From positions 34,604,405 through 34,668,404 of the forward strand of contig CM065301.1 of assembly GCA_032871835.1 (NCBI GenBank): DNA of 64,000 nt, read 5' to 3'. The DNA comes from Dipteronia dyeriana. Its lineage: Eukaryota; Streptophyta; Magnoliopsida; Sapindales; Sapindaceae. This document shows positions 23,170 through 35,640 of the stretch, piece after piece (the first letter of the stretch is position 1; each line of letters begins with the position of its first letter). The position numbers and the translations under genes are program-made. Below the pieces are notes generated by a model. It saw only the letters and a list, made by a program, of their open reading frames with translations, made no database searches and was not told the origin of the DNA.

Positions 23170-25535
23170 TGAAACAAATATTATAGTGTGTTTAATATTG
23201 ATCTAGAGGGGGGGTGAATAGATTTATATAAAAATTTACCCAAATTTTGTTAATGGTCAATTAGATGAAATTACCCCTATCTAGTCACAATAATATCACA
23301 AGTGTAATAAGTGCAGAAATAATAAAGACACTTGAGATATACGTGGAAATCCTCCAAATGGGAAAAACCACGGGCTGTTAAGTGCGCCACACTAGAACAA
23401 CGAACCCACTGATGATAGAGGCGTTACAACCTACTCCCGGTATATAACCCACTACCACTACCTAATCCCGGTATTAAGTGGACCTAGTCCAATTTGCTTA
23501 CGCTTGGAGCAATCTGCTCACGGATGCAACGCAAGTCTTACTCCTCTTCAATGAATAGATAAACACCTTATGTGAATATATGATGATATTCAAACAACAA
23601 ACAAGGTTAGGGTACCTTATATGCTTATCTAGGATTATGAGATAGCGATAAATTCAATCTTAGATATCAAGAGCTAAATGACATGTCATAAAGCTTAGCT
23701 AAACATAGAACAAGCAATCCTATGAAGCTATCATAAAAGCCATGTCAACACATGTTGTCATCAAGCATGGCAAGGACTATAATGCACTCACAAAATGCAA
23801 TCAATGAGTCCTAAACAATATCTAATTGCAAAGCAAAAAGATTTAGCTAGAAGTTATCAATAACAACAATCCTAGCTATCACAAACAATCACAATGAATC
23901 AACAAATATGCTTACAATGTATTCAACATATACTTAGTATATATTCATGTGATTGAGACAAAGCATTTAGCCACACAATAAATGCAAGTCTTAGACCAAT
24001 GTCTATCAATAATATACTCAATTAGTTGTTTAGAGATCTTCTAACAAACTAATTGTCACAAAAACATCACATAAACATTCAAAAGCTTAACAAGTTGAGT
24101 AATGAACAATCCATCAACCTAGTCAACAATGAATCACACAAGAATGTTTATGACCTAGCTTTTAGGCAAAAATGACCTAATCAATTAAGCTATCAAAATA
24201 CAAACCCAATCATGTCATCATTCAACAAAAATATGCATTCAAAAATGATTTCTATAAATCTTATACAATAAAAACGAACTCTTGGAGTTTAAGAACAATA
24301 ATCAAAGATAAAAGTTTGTTCTTACTTACCAAGTCATGAATGATGAAGACCCATGTCTAAACATGATCAATAATGCATGAAGAATGATGGGTTTTGGGTT
24401 TGGAGAGTTAAGAAACCACTCTTGGAGCTTCTCTCTCAAGTGTAATATTTTCTCTCACTAAGAAATGGTTTTTAAGCTCTAAAAAATGAATGAGGAAGAA
24501 GATAGCACATAAATATGAGCCCTATAACAAAACTACATCGTTTTGAAAATGCCCAGAATTTTACTCAGTGTGCTGGTGAGCTGCGCTGGTCGACAAGCGC
24601 CACACCAGCGCACACCTACTGTCCAGGGGCGCTGGTGAGGTGCGCTTGTGGACAGGTGCAGCTGCGACAGCACAAAAACCTGAGTTTGAGCGACCCAAAA
24701 CACGACATCCAAACCTTTCGTATAATATACCGTTATAAAGGTATGGAAGTATACAATTTATAAAATGTGATTTAGATGTCTGTAGAAAAGGTTATGGTCA
24801 TTTAAGTGACCAAAGGTCAGAAACGGACAGCAACAGAGATGCCCTGTTTTTGTGGTCACTTTGAAGATTTCAAAACCAATCCAAACGGTCATGAAATATG
24901 ACGAATAATATACCGTTCGAAAGGTATGGATGTCTAGTTTTTACAGAAATTTTCAAAACTCATTTTGAATCAATTTATAAAAATATATGGTCACAAGACC
25001 ATACAAAGGCCAGTTTTGAAAAACCTTTATATCATTGAAATCCACTTTTTGAAACTAGACACTTTACTCCACATAACCAAACCAAGAGAAGAATAGGACC
25101 TTCTCAAATGGTCACTCAATGCGCTAAGACAAGCACACCATCGTGCAAGTGCGAACAACACGCAAAACCACACTATGACTGCACATAGACAACAATGAAG
25201 CACACATGCATAACAAATCAAATGCAAGTATGTGTGTGTGTGAGCAACCCATAAGGCATGTCAATTCAAATGCAAAGATGTGATTAATATAAACATGCAC
25301 GAAGAGTTATCAAAACATGAATGCACACTTATATAAACACACAACCTATACGAATAAGAAATATGCATGAGTTGTGAGTGTGTGCAACTGTATCTCTTCA
25401 AAGCAAGTAAGCACAAGAAATATACCTTTAGTGCTTCTTCTCTTAAGGTCTTGAGAACCTAAGCTACCCTTATATAAAACCCCAAAAATGTGGTTTGTTC
25501 ATGAAATAAGCTAATCAATAAATGAGGACTTTACA
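23170..25535 (-). mobile_element. 3' LTR of element A (left LTR)
   Basis: On the minus strand it runs TGTAAAGTCC...TATTGTTTCA. Its partner is 28488-30866. A GC-rich island at about 24565-24680 holds repeated and inverted GCGCTGGT/ACCAGCGC motifs in otherwise AT-rich sequence. Positions 23951-24324 are identical to 29265-29638, while neighbouring parts differ. The short Cys-rich minus-strand ORF 25027-25227, also present in the partner, is not treated as a gene. Confidence 0.92.
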
Positions 25536-25935
25536 ATCTCCCCATTTGGCAATTTCGTGATAAAACCACCACTCACAATGATCCTCACAAAACACAATAA
25601 AACACCGGGAAGATGTTCTACATTACAAAGAGATATACATGAAAAAAAACTTCAAATCTTCAATCTCTTGTAGAACTATCAAACCTACACACAATACAAA
25701 CACAAATATACTTTCCAAACCAAGTGCATGTGAGATGATCAAGTGAATATAAAACAAAAGCATTTGCATTTAAGAATATGAGTACGACATCGTGTAATGC
25801 ACCACATCATGCAATGCTCCCCCTCAAAGGGTTACTCCCCCCAAATGTAATCTCCCCAACAAGTACTACTCCCCTTTAAACCAACACATTTCTACTCCCC
25901 CTAACACCACAAGGCTACTCCCCCTTTTTGTCATG
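25536..25935 (-). other. Polypurine tract and cluster of polypurine-like tracts of element A
   Basis: Next to the LTR, the minus strand reads AAATGGGGAGAT (25536-25547), the functional primer position. Between about 25810 and 25930 there are at least five more G-rich tracts on that strand, several of the form GGGGGAGTA. Multiple polypurine tracts before the 3' LTR are a described Sirevirus trait. Confidence 0.7.
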
Positions 25936-26937
25936 ATATAGGTAAAGGAGAAGTCCCCAACCGGGTCACTCAAGGCAAAGAAAGAAAGGACCATACAAGA
26001 TATTTGCATAATTATATAAGCCACATTTATGCAACTCAATTAATATGAGAGAAACAAGGAGATTTATTTGAAGAAAATGTGTTAATCAAAAATGCTTTGC
26101 ATACAAGACATGTTGCATTCAAGTCCAAAAACAATGGTATTTGCCAAAGTAAATGACAAAGGTTTCCACTAGAATTCAAACTAATTTCACCATTCGTCAT
26201 GAGAGAAGCAAGGATATAGAGTTTACATAGAAGTAAAATTTTAAGAGCAATATATCCAACTTTATAAGCGAAACATGGCATGAGCAACTTTTCACTCTAT
26301 TTGATTTTTTCGGGTAAGATACCCGTATGATAGTAGCCATGTTCAACTTAATAAAGAAAGAGAGACAGTCATTAAACATTTTAGTCTCACTGGCTTTTTT
26401 CACACAATATTTTGTATTTAACAATTGCAATCATCAATTCATGCTTTATCATTTTTTATTAGCATGATATTAAATATTTATCATGTCATGGAGATAACTA
26501 GAGATCATTCAACATGTACTTCCTATGTAGATCTCCTTGTCCAAAAATGCATGTTTAAACATAAATATGACATGGATTGTAATCAAAGCAGAGTTCACAC
26601 TTATTGAAGAAAATATAATATAATATAAGTGCAACCAAGCTACTCAAGCAATCAATAAAGAAGCATAAACATTTCCAAATTTTTGCATGCAATAAGTATA
26701 CAAAAGCTCTCTTTGCTTGAGTTCCCTTTATGGGGTCAAAATTTAACCAAGTCATTGGGAAACATGTGCTCCTATAGACTTACCAAGTCCAAAGGACCTA
26801 GTTGCATCTACGGTTATCTCATAGGCACTAAGGCAAGTGGGTTCATTCTTTCTAACCCACCTAGGTTCCACTTTCTCATTTCTAGTGGTTAAACATATAT
26901 TTCTCACAACCCTAGGTTCATGCATACTTGCCCATTT
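25936..26937 (-). other. Internal sequence of element A after gag, with a short gag-pol linker remnant
   Basis: Mostly non-coding. At about 26755-26866 the minus strand encodes PRWVRKNEPTCL and following residues, resembling the linker that precedes the protease/integrase part in Sirevirus polyproteins. It breaks off with no DSG protease motif after it, suggesting that pol was deleted here. Confidence 0.45.
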
Positions 26938-28358
26938 TTACACCCGATATTCTTTCATGCTCTCTGTTCTACATCTCTTAATGTACTTAAAGCAATTTGG
27001 TATTAAGTGACCAATCATACCACAAAAATGACAAGTAGGTACAAAATGAGAATTTATACCTTTGCATTGTGATCTCATCGATGCATTGCCATGTCGATGA
27101 GGTTGTCTTTGGTGATGCACCGGTTGGCTTTTTCTTGGAGCTTGAGCCAATTGGTGGCACCTTTGTGGTCTAGCTTGTTGAGATGGATGAGCCGGTTGAA
27201 CATGCCTTCTTGGTTGAGGAAGGCTTGGAAGTGGAGCTCTTGATTGTTGAGGTTTAGCTCCATTCTTTATTGGCCCCTTCACTTGGCCATTCTTTGATGT
27301 CTCTCCAAGATCAATCTTCCTCATAGGATGTTGTGGAGGTAAAGCTCTTTTCTTGCCTTGAGCTTGAGGTTGCATGACCTTGGCTTTCTTCAATTCTCAA
27401 AGGCACCTCATCTAATTCTCCTTAATGATCTTCAAGGAATTGTCTTTATTGGCAAGTTCATCCTTCATTGCCTTCATCCTTTGATTGCAATAATCAATCT
27501 CCTTCTCATACTTAGACACATCAACTATGTCCATCTTTAAGGAGTCATCTAACTTGGTTAGTTTAAGATTTTCTTCCTTCAACTTCTTGATCTCTTTATT
27601 TTTCTTCTTTAAAGACCTTTGAAGACTTTTAATGAAGTCTTCGTAACCAAACACTTCATCACTCAAGTTCTTAGAGCTTGAACTTTCTTCATCGAAGCTT
27701 CTACCACTTGTACTCTCGTGGCAATCATCATCTAAACTAGCTTCTTCAATGTCAACCTTGAGTGATAGATGTATTGTGGCTGCTTTAGAGTTGTCATCGT
27801 GTAAAACGTACACAGCTATGTGATTCCTTTCACATCCCTTGGAACCCGAAGAGCATTCTTCATTTTTACTAGAAGAGTAGGCCTTTGATTTGCCTCTTTG
27901 ACTGTTGCTCTTTGAATTTCCACAATTCGTGGAAATGTGCCCATAGCGGCCATAATCAAAACATCGAAGCTTTTTCTTTTAGGTACCCAAATTCTTGTCT
28001 TTTTCTTTCGTGGTACCTTCGTGGGTGATTCGTAGAATCTCCCAAGCTTCTCGAACATCTCAGGTGGATTGGATGAGCTTTGCTTGACTCTCACCCACTG
28101 CACGATATAAGGCACGAAGGCTCTTTGAATTCCATTCGGCAGCCTCTAGTTCGTCATTAGTCCACTTAGTCTTGGGTTTAGGCATAGAAGCCCCATTCTC
28201 TTGTGTCTCTGTGGGAGTTGAGTATCCTTATTCCACACATGCTCATCAAGGTCAAACAAAAAGAACTACATCCTCACTTTCCAATAGGGGTAGTTATCCT
28301 TGGTAAGCGTAGGTGGTTCATAGATCAACGCACCCTCAAGTCTCTCAAAATCACACAT
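26938..28358 (-). pseudogene. gag: gag of element A (broken)
   Basis: Read on the minus strand from ATG 28358, the first residues include LTKDNYPYWKVRM, the usual start of copia Gag proteins. TAG follows directly, then a patchwork of frames. A first zinc knuckle at 27922-27963 has lost its second Cys (CFDY instead of CxxC). A charged coiled-coil stretch follows (27412-27813, rich in K, E and D). The frame 26938-27393 holds a Pro/Gln-rich part and an intact second knuckle, CHFCGMIGHLIPNC (26992-27033), before a stop at 26938. Two knuckles and a coiled coil make a long Gag, as in Sireviruses. At least two frameshifts and several stops make it non-functional. Confidence 0.8.
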
Positions 28359-28470
28359 AGTGTTTTGGGTAAAATAAGTGCAAATGAACGCAAATGTATG
28401 AATGATCAAAATCACACAAAATGCAAAACACACCAAAAATGAGCAAGGATCACCTATGTATGTCTAGGAA
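28359..28470 (-). other. Leader of element A between primer site and gag
   Basis: About 110 bp of AT-rich sequence between the primer site and the gag start. No other feature is seen. Confidence 0.5.
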
Positions 28471-28485
28471 CCCGCTCTGATACCA
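28471..28485 (-). other. Primer binding site of element A
   Basis: The minus strand reads TGGTATCAGAGCGGG two bases after the LTR end. TGGTATCAGAGC is complementary to the 3' end of initiator tRNA-Met, the usual copia primer. Confidence 0.9.
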
Positions 28486-28487
28486 AA

Positions 28488-30866
28488 TGAAACAAATATT
28501 ATGGTGTGTTTAATATTGATCTAGAGGAGGTGAATAGACTTTAATCAAAATTTACCTAATTTTTGTTAATGGTCAATTAGACGAAAATACCCCTAACTAG
28601 TCACAATAATATCACAAGTGTAATAAGTGCGGAAATAATAGACACTTGAGATATACGTGGAAACCCTACAAATGGGAAAAACTATGGGCTGTTAAGTGCG
28701 CCACACTCTAACAACGAATCCACTGATGATAGAGGCATTACAACCTACTCCCAGTATATAACCTACTATCACTACCTAATCCCGGTATTAAGTGGACCTT
28801 GTCCAATTTGCTTACGCTTGGAGCAACCTACTCCCAGATGCAACACAAGACTTACTTCTCTTCAATGAAGAGATAAACACTCTATGTGAATATATGATGA
28901 TATTCAAACAACAAACAAGGCTAGGGTATCTTATATGCTTATCTAGGATTATGAAATGGCAATAAATGCAATCCTAGATATCAAGAGCTAAATGACATGT
29001 CATAAAGCTTAGCTAAACATAGAACAAGAAATCCTATGAAGCTATCATAAAAGCTATATCAACACATGTTGTCATCAAGCATGGCAAGGACTATAATGCA
29101 CTCACAAAATACAATCATTGAGTCCTAAACAATATCTAAATACAAAGCAAAGTGATTTAGCTACAAGTTATCAAAAATAACAATCCTAGCTATCTCAAAC
29201 AATCACAATAAATCAACAAATATGCTTACAATGTATTCAACATATACTTAGTATATATTCATTTGATTGAGACAAAGCATTTAGCCACACAATAAATGCA
29301 AGTCTTAGACCAATGTCTATCAATAATATACTCAATTAGTTGTTTAGAGATCTTCTAACAAACTAATTGTCACAAAAACATCACATAAACATTCAAAAGC
29401 TTAACAAGTTGAGTAATGAACAATCCATCAACCTAGTCAACAATGAATCACACAAGAATGTTTATGACCTAGCTTTTAGGCAAAAATGACCTAATCAATT
29501 AAGCTATCAAAATACAAACCCAATCATGTCATCATTCAACAAAAATATGCATTCAAAAATGATTTCTATAAATCTTATACAATAAAAACGAACTCTTGGA
29601 GTTTAAGAACAATAATCAAAGATAAAAGTTTGTTCTTATTTACCAAGTCATGAATGATGAAGACCTATGTCTAAAGATGATCAATAATGCATGAAGAAAG
29701 ATGGGTTTTGGGTTTGGACAGTTAAGGAACCACTCTTGGAGCTTCTCTCTCAAGGGAAATATTTTCTCTCACTAAGAAATGGTTTTTAAGCTCTAAAAAA
29801 TGAGTAAGGAAGAAAATGGCACATAAATATAAGCCCTAGAACAAAACTACATCGTTGTGAAAATGCCCATAATTTTACTCAGTGCACTGGTTAGCTGCGC
29901 TGGTTGAAAAACACCACACCAGCGCACACCTACTGTCCAGGGCGCTGGTGAGGTTTACTTGTGGACTGGTACAGCAGCGACAACACAAAAGCTCGAGATT
30001 CGAGCCACCCAAAACCTGACCAAACGACATCCAAACCTTTTGTATAATATACCATTGGAAATGTATAGAAGTCAAATTTCTACTACAATTTATAGAACTT
30101 GATTTGGATGTCTGTAGAAAAAGTTATGGTTATTTAAGTGACCAAAGGTCAGAAACATACAACAATAGTGATGCCCTGTTTTTGTGGTCACTTTGGAGAT
30201 TTCAAAACAAATCTAAACGGTCATGAAATTATACGAATAATATACCGTTCGAATGGTATGGGTGTCTAGTTTATTCAAAAAAATTCAAAACTCATTTTGA
30301 ATCATTTTATAAAAAGATATGGTTACAAGACCATACAAAGGTCTGTTTTGAAAAACACTTAAATCATTGAAATCCACTTTTTGAAACTAGACACCTTACT
30401 CCACATAACCAAACCAAGAGAAGAATACGACCTTCTCAAATGGTCACACAATGCGCTAAGACAAGCACACCATCGTGCAAGCGCGAACAACACACAAAAC
30501 CACACTATGAATGCACATAGACAACAATGAAGCACACATGCATAACAAATCAAATGCAAGTAAGTGTGTGAGAGAGCAACACAAAATGCATGTCAATACA
30601 AATGCAAAGATGTGATCAATGTAAACATGCAAGAAGAGTTATCAAAACATGAATGCACACTCATATAAACACACAACATATACGAATAAGAAAAATGCAT
30701 GAGTTGTGAGTGTGTGCAACTATATCTCTTCAAAACAAGTAAGCACAAGAAATATACCTTTGGTGCTTCTTCTCTTAAGGTCTTGAGAGCCTAAGCTACC
30801 CTTACATAAACCCCAAAAATGTTATTTGTTCATGAAATAAGTCAATCAATAAATGAAGACTTTATA
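28488..30866 (-). mobile_element. 5' LTR of element A (right LTR)
   Basis: 2379 bp, partner of 23170-25535. It has the same GC-rich island (about 29890-30000) but more diverged there. The LTR end TATA instead of TACA at 30863-30866 is a point change. GATCC follows. Confidence 0.92.
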
Positions 30867-30871
30867 GATCC

Positions 30872-31769
30872 GAGTTTGCTGGGCTTCACGAGAAGCTGGA
30901 ACAACAACGAAAACTGTTAAAAGAAGAAAAAAAAAGGGAAAAGAAGGTTATCAGAAGTGAGCCAATTAACAAGCAAAGCATCACGACGTGGAGTTACTTA
31001 TGAGGGGTAGCGTCGGTGATCCACAGTTATTGGTTTACCCTGTGGGGATCGAAGGGATCAACTGTTGGGTACTTCAGATTCAGATAGTTCCTATAGAGGA
31101 TAATCCTCAACACCGTTTCAGATTCAGCTGGCAAGGAGTCCAAATCCCACGATAGTTTGTCGTTGAAAGCCGTGGGGACCATAAAATGGTGCCTACCTAT
31201 GAAGATCAAGCTCCCCCAATCATCACCAGCCAATATCCACCCATCTTTCCAAGCTGGGTTCTTTCTTGAAGCTCTAGGGATGATGAAATAAAGTATGTTC
31301 TTGGCCTTGGTGTAAAATTGACCTGGAGGGGCTCCTGCCAGGCTCCCAATTTGAACGAGGAAAGCCAGCTCCTCTACTCTGGCTCCCTGGTTACCTTGCT
31401 TAGCTCACAATGCTCCCTCCACAGCACAAGAAAGCCAATTAGATGCCTCTAAAAGCCAGGCATCAACTAGAGAGGGGCTAGTTGAAGGGCATTGAGGCCC
31501 CACAGTAGAGTAGGATGGAGGGGAAGCCTGACCCCACTCTAGAGGGCCGCCACATGAATTGGAAGGACCCCCTTGGAAGGGTTAAAAAGGACATAGTCTC
31601 TGTAAGGGATTGTGAGGGAGACGCTGTCAGAAATTCCATACTTGGATCTTATACGATTGAGGGAGTCCGGATCAACAGTGGATTTAGGGATATACCTAAA
31701 TCCATAAGGCGGAAGCTCCGCTAGAAGAGGACCGACAACCGTGACTTGACTCCTCCTAGCAACGTCGTC
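30872..31769 (-). pseudogene. Antisense ORF of T2, central part (fragment 2 of 3)
   Basis: It continues the antisense gene between elements A and B. The minus-strand frame 31027-31233 includes FIGRHHFMVPTAF and YRNYLNLKYPTVDPFDPHRV, closely matching T3 (IARNYLNLKFPTTDPFDPQRV, 62870-63127) and partly T1. Further left, 31240-31770 on the minus strand corresponds to the Transposase_28-like part of T1, with several stops. The CAA codon that is a stop in T1 (9637) is present here near 31349. Element B interrupts at 31770. Confidence 0.75.
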
Positions 31770-31774
31770 CCTCT

Positions 31775-33852
31775 TGTAGAGGTTTATGCTCTAAAGATGT
31801 AATTTGTAAATGAAATTATGAAATAAATAAAAAGAAAAGTTCAATTCACTCTTGTTATGTTATTTATTTTATAAACTTGTGCATATATTTAACATCCAAG
31901 TTTGCTAGATGTAATCTCGAACTGTGTATATGAGTGTCATATACAGATGGATATAGTAAGAGACATGCAATCTAAAGAGTCCATAGATAACAAATAAAGT
32001 TGGGTACTTTATATGTTGATAATCTATAGTTGCGGTCCATTATGTAATGTATGGTGATTCTATCATGAATCATTCATATGAGATATGAGAATGGAAGCAC
32101 ATTGTATAATGTGATCATATAGGATTGGGCCATGATCTATATGAATCTCTCACCAAGATCCGTTTACTGATGATATTCATATATATCAACTAATGATGGC
32201 TATATATGGGTAATCTTAATCCTGAGTGTCTTATCGACTCCTTCAGGTTAAATCGTGGTCTTTGATATACCATGGGTGAGGTCGGATGCAGTTCCCGATC
32301 AATATGCTCCGTAGGTTGGGATTGCGGTTTGGCTTGTGGCTGGGAAGGTTTGTACACAATAGTGAAATCCACTCCTTCTTGTTAGAAGTATACAGTAGTT
32401 CCCTTAAGGGTTGACTCACGGCTTGGACAATATGAGCGCTCTTCTAGTTTCGTGAGGAAATAGGATTTATTGTCCATTAGAGAATCAACGGTACTTAAAG
32501 GATATATGTAATTATAGGGGTATAATGGACATTATGACCCAGCTCTAATTATGAACTATTGTTGACGATCACACTATGTGTAATAGTTATATCGATGGAC
32601 ACCGAGTTGCATCGGTCTGTGTAAAAGCGTCTACAGTTGCAGCAACGGGTTTTTAGTTGAATAACACTGGAGTTAATAATCAAAGAATATTAATTAAAGA
32701 GTTTAATTAATGTTCCTCTTGCTAAGACGATCGATTTAGGTAGCAAGGGTCACAATAAATTAATTAGATTGTCCAATTAATTGTGTTACGAAAGTGACAT
32801 GTATATATTCGGGAATTAATTGAATAATGAGATTATTTAATTAATGGATGTTAATAGTTAAATTAATTAAATAATTAGATTATTTAATTATATTGATAAT
32901 TATGAATTATGAATTAACTATTAATTGGAGGGTGTTAGTTGATATATGGATTTAGGTGAAGATAAAATAATAGGATTGTTTTATTTTACTAAATCATTTA
33001 TCTAAGTATTTGAAATTAAGTTTAAATTTAAAATACTTATTATCACTTTTAATATATTAGATATATTTGAAAAGGATAATCAAAAGATATTAGATAAATT
33101 ATATATATATCAATTATAACACAAGAGATTGCATTGGATGCAAATTGGTGTGTGCACATATATAAGTGTTTGTATTGGATACAAACAAAGATATATATAT
33201 TTGTGATAAGCAGGCCATTGAGTTTATATATATATATTTGTGAAAAAGAGCATATGATATAGATATATATATGTATTTGTGAAAAAGAGCACGTGATATA
33301 GATATATATATGTGAAAAAATAAGGGCAGACGATTTTTATATATAGATATATATGTGTGCAGACGTTTTTTTTAAGAAAACATTTTTTTGTGTGTGTATC
33401 TAATACACACGCAAAAATAAAAAAAACTCAATTTCTTGCATGAGATGCAATTCATGTGTGCGTAAAATCAATACACCAAATTAAGAAGAAAGAGTTTCTT
33501 CAAGTATTTCTCTACATCCTCCATTCAAGTTCTTGAGACCATGACGCGCCCACTCGCAGTTACCAGTCCTAGGAGATAGAAAGGAAGATCGAGTGGTTCA
33601 GACAGGAGCTTCCAAACGTTGGTAAGATTGGTTCAGACAGGATCATAACGTAAACTGAAGGAGCCTCCAAACGTTGGTATGTTTTTCTTCTCTTTATATC
33701 GATTTCAATTTCCTATGTATACTTATTGTATGTATTAGTTCTGAAAAAAAAATTACGATCCCAAATTCACTGATCCTAGATACAGATTATGATATGTATT
33801 AAAAATTTTAAAACCTAGTTCCGCTGCGAGACCGATGAACGGGGTTTCAACA
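31775..33852 (+). mobile_element. 5' LTR of element B
   Basis: It starts TGTAGAGGTTTATGC and ends GGTTTCAACA, with the primer site two bases on. Around 33180-33330 it contains two to three tandem copies of a unit with 'tttgtgaaaaagagcayrtg', which the 3' LTR lacks. The 60-codon minus-strand ORF 32190-32372 recurs in the partner only because the LTRs are copies. Confidence 0.92.
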
Positions 33853-33854
33853 AT

Positions 33855-33867
33855 TGGTATCAGAGCC
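33855..33867 (+). other. Primer binding site of element B
   Basis: TGGTATCAGAGCC, complementary to the initiator tRNA-Met 3' end. Confidence 0.93.
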
Positions 33868-35380
33868 AATTTTATTTTTGGAACATGAAATTGTTTTCGA
33901 TGCTCCTGTATATATGATTGTGTAGGCACGATTTAAATTGACTGTATATTGTTTTTGTATGTATATTAATTTTTTTAATTTACAAAAACATGATTGATCG
34001 TTAATTATATGGTACTGTGGATTTAGGGTTTATGGGTTGTATTTTTATTTTTTATTTTTTTTACTGTTATTGTATTGTAAAAAAAAATTGTAACCTATAT
34101 TGAAGACCTGGAAAAATCACGATGAAGGATTCATGAGATGAATCGGAGAGACCTGAAGAGACTGGAAGACTCAGAAATTACAAGAAGACCAAGGAATGCC
34201 TTGGAATTTTTTTTGTAATTTTAGATTCCAATTATTTTTAGGTTAAATAATCCACAGTACTCGGTCAATTCATGTATGCTTTATATTATGTAATGATAAA
34301 AGCATTGTCATACATACGTATGTCATTTAGAGTATATGTGCCTACACAAATATATTTGATATGTCATACATGCATCATAGCCTGATATTTTATGTATTTT
34401 TTTTAATGTGATTAAAATGGGTAATATACATAATTGGCTATGAATAATGAGATTAGTTTTTTAATGGTTAGAAAACTTGGTAATTCTCATTAATATTAAT
34501 CTAGTAATTAAAGAGTTTAATAAGTTAGATTAATAGGGTCATTTATTTTAATTAGGATTAATATGATTAATAACCTAATAATAAATTATCCAAATAAAGT
34601 GTTAGGGTTTTAATAGTTAAAACTTGGTAAACACTAACATAATAATCTAACCCTAGTAAATAGTTTACAAAAGTTTAGATTATAAACTAATAGATTAGAT
34701 TTTTAATTGTTTAAAATCATTAATAATTTATTAGTTAATTAGATTTTGGTTCTAATTAGTTAATGCGCTAGATAACTTGATTAAAGTTAGTCGTTTAATC
34801 CTGTAGAGTCTAGGTGCATTAACGGTTAATAGAAAAACCTAATTTTAAAATAGTGAGTGGGAAAGGGATATATGACATATATATCTTGCGGTCTCCATCA
34901 TTAGTTCAACACCGTGAGATCCGAGTGGGGCATCTTGACGGCTTTGCTTTCGTCCTCCCTAAGGAGGGTTACCACAAAGGTCAATACCAAGGTTGAGGGT
35001 ATTTCGGGATTGACCGACCCTAAGGCGACAATTCTCGAGTTAAGCTTGTGAGATTTGAAATGGTGGGTTACACTCACGAAGGTTTTGATTAAGTTTGTTA
35101 ATTAAAAACCTGACTGAATGAACGATGGTTGAATGATATGGAATAAGAGTTATTCTAGAATATCATTTGATTGAGAATGTCTCATCCAACATGCAAAGAC
35201 TTGACCGACTCTAAGGCAGCACTTCTTTATGGTATGTTGGATTGTCGTGGTATAGTAACTAGTTTTAGGGTAGATCTAGTTCGTTAAACATGTGCATGCA
35301 TCATGTTTAAATTTATGCCAAAGCACTCGCACTTGTTTTAAATAAATGATTGAATGAATATTTTATTCATTTCAGCAGTA
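33868..35380 (+). other. Untranslated leader of element B
   Basis: About 1.5 kb, very A/T-rich, without a supported ORF. It separates the primer site from the gag start. Confidence 0.6.
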
Positions 35381-35640
35381 ATGTCTTCTACATTACTTCA
35401 AATTCTCGTAAACGACAAATTAACTGGTGATAACTACACTAAGTGGAAACTTAACATTAATGCAATATTGGTCACCAAAGACCTCAAGTTTATGCTTACA
35501 GAGGAATGTCCTCCAGCACCTGCTGCAAATGCCACACAATTTTTTCGAGAGGCATACAAGCGAAGGGTAAGCCCAAAGTAAGAAGAAGTCCAAGAAAAGT
35601 AAATATGATTTACTTGTTCTTGAGTCGTGTTTAGTGAAAG
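35381..35640 (+). pseudogene. gag: gag of element B (internally deleted)
   Basis: ATG at 35381 opens a frame with KLTGDNYTKWKLNINAIL, the usual N-terminus of copia Gag, open to TAA at 35579. After about 60 residues the sequence passes near 35560-35590 into a Lys-rich stretch (KKKSKKSKYDLL, another frame) that normally lies after the zinc knuckle. The capsid core and CCHC knuckle are therefore missing, pointing to an internal deletion of several hundred bp. Element C keeps the corresponding region (51300-51960). Confidence 0.75.

Larger units (their letters stand above)
23170..30866 (-). mobile_element. Element A: Sirevirus-like copia retrotransposon, gag only
   Basis: Orientation is minus: the primer site (28471-28485) is next to the right LTR and the polypurine tract (25536-25546) next to the left LTR. 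Target duplication GATCC is perfect (23165-23169 and 30867-30871). LTRs are 2366 and 2379 bp; the internal part is 2952 bp. Only gag and a short remnant after it remain; no protease, integrase, RT or RNase H was found. Long LTRs, two zinc knuckles in gag and repeated G-rich polypurine-like tracts before the 3' LTR fit Sirevirus (SIRE/Maximus) features known from other plants. It would have depended on a partner's enzymes. Confidence 0.9.

Noticed and set aside
25027..25227. Cys-rich 66-residue minus-strand ORF, also at 30359-30559
   Set aside because: Present in both LTRs of element A simply because the LTRs are copies. No known domain.
32190..32372. 60-residue minus-strand ORF, also at 39143-39325
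   Set aside because: Lies in both LTRs of element B; the frame is shared by descent, and nothing supports a protein.
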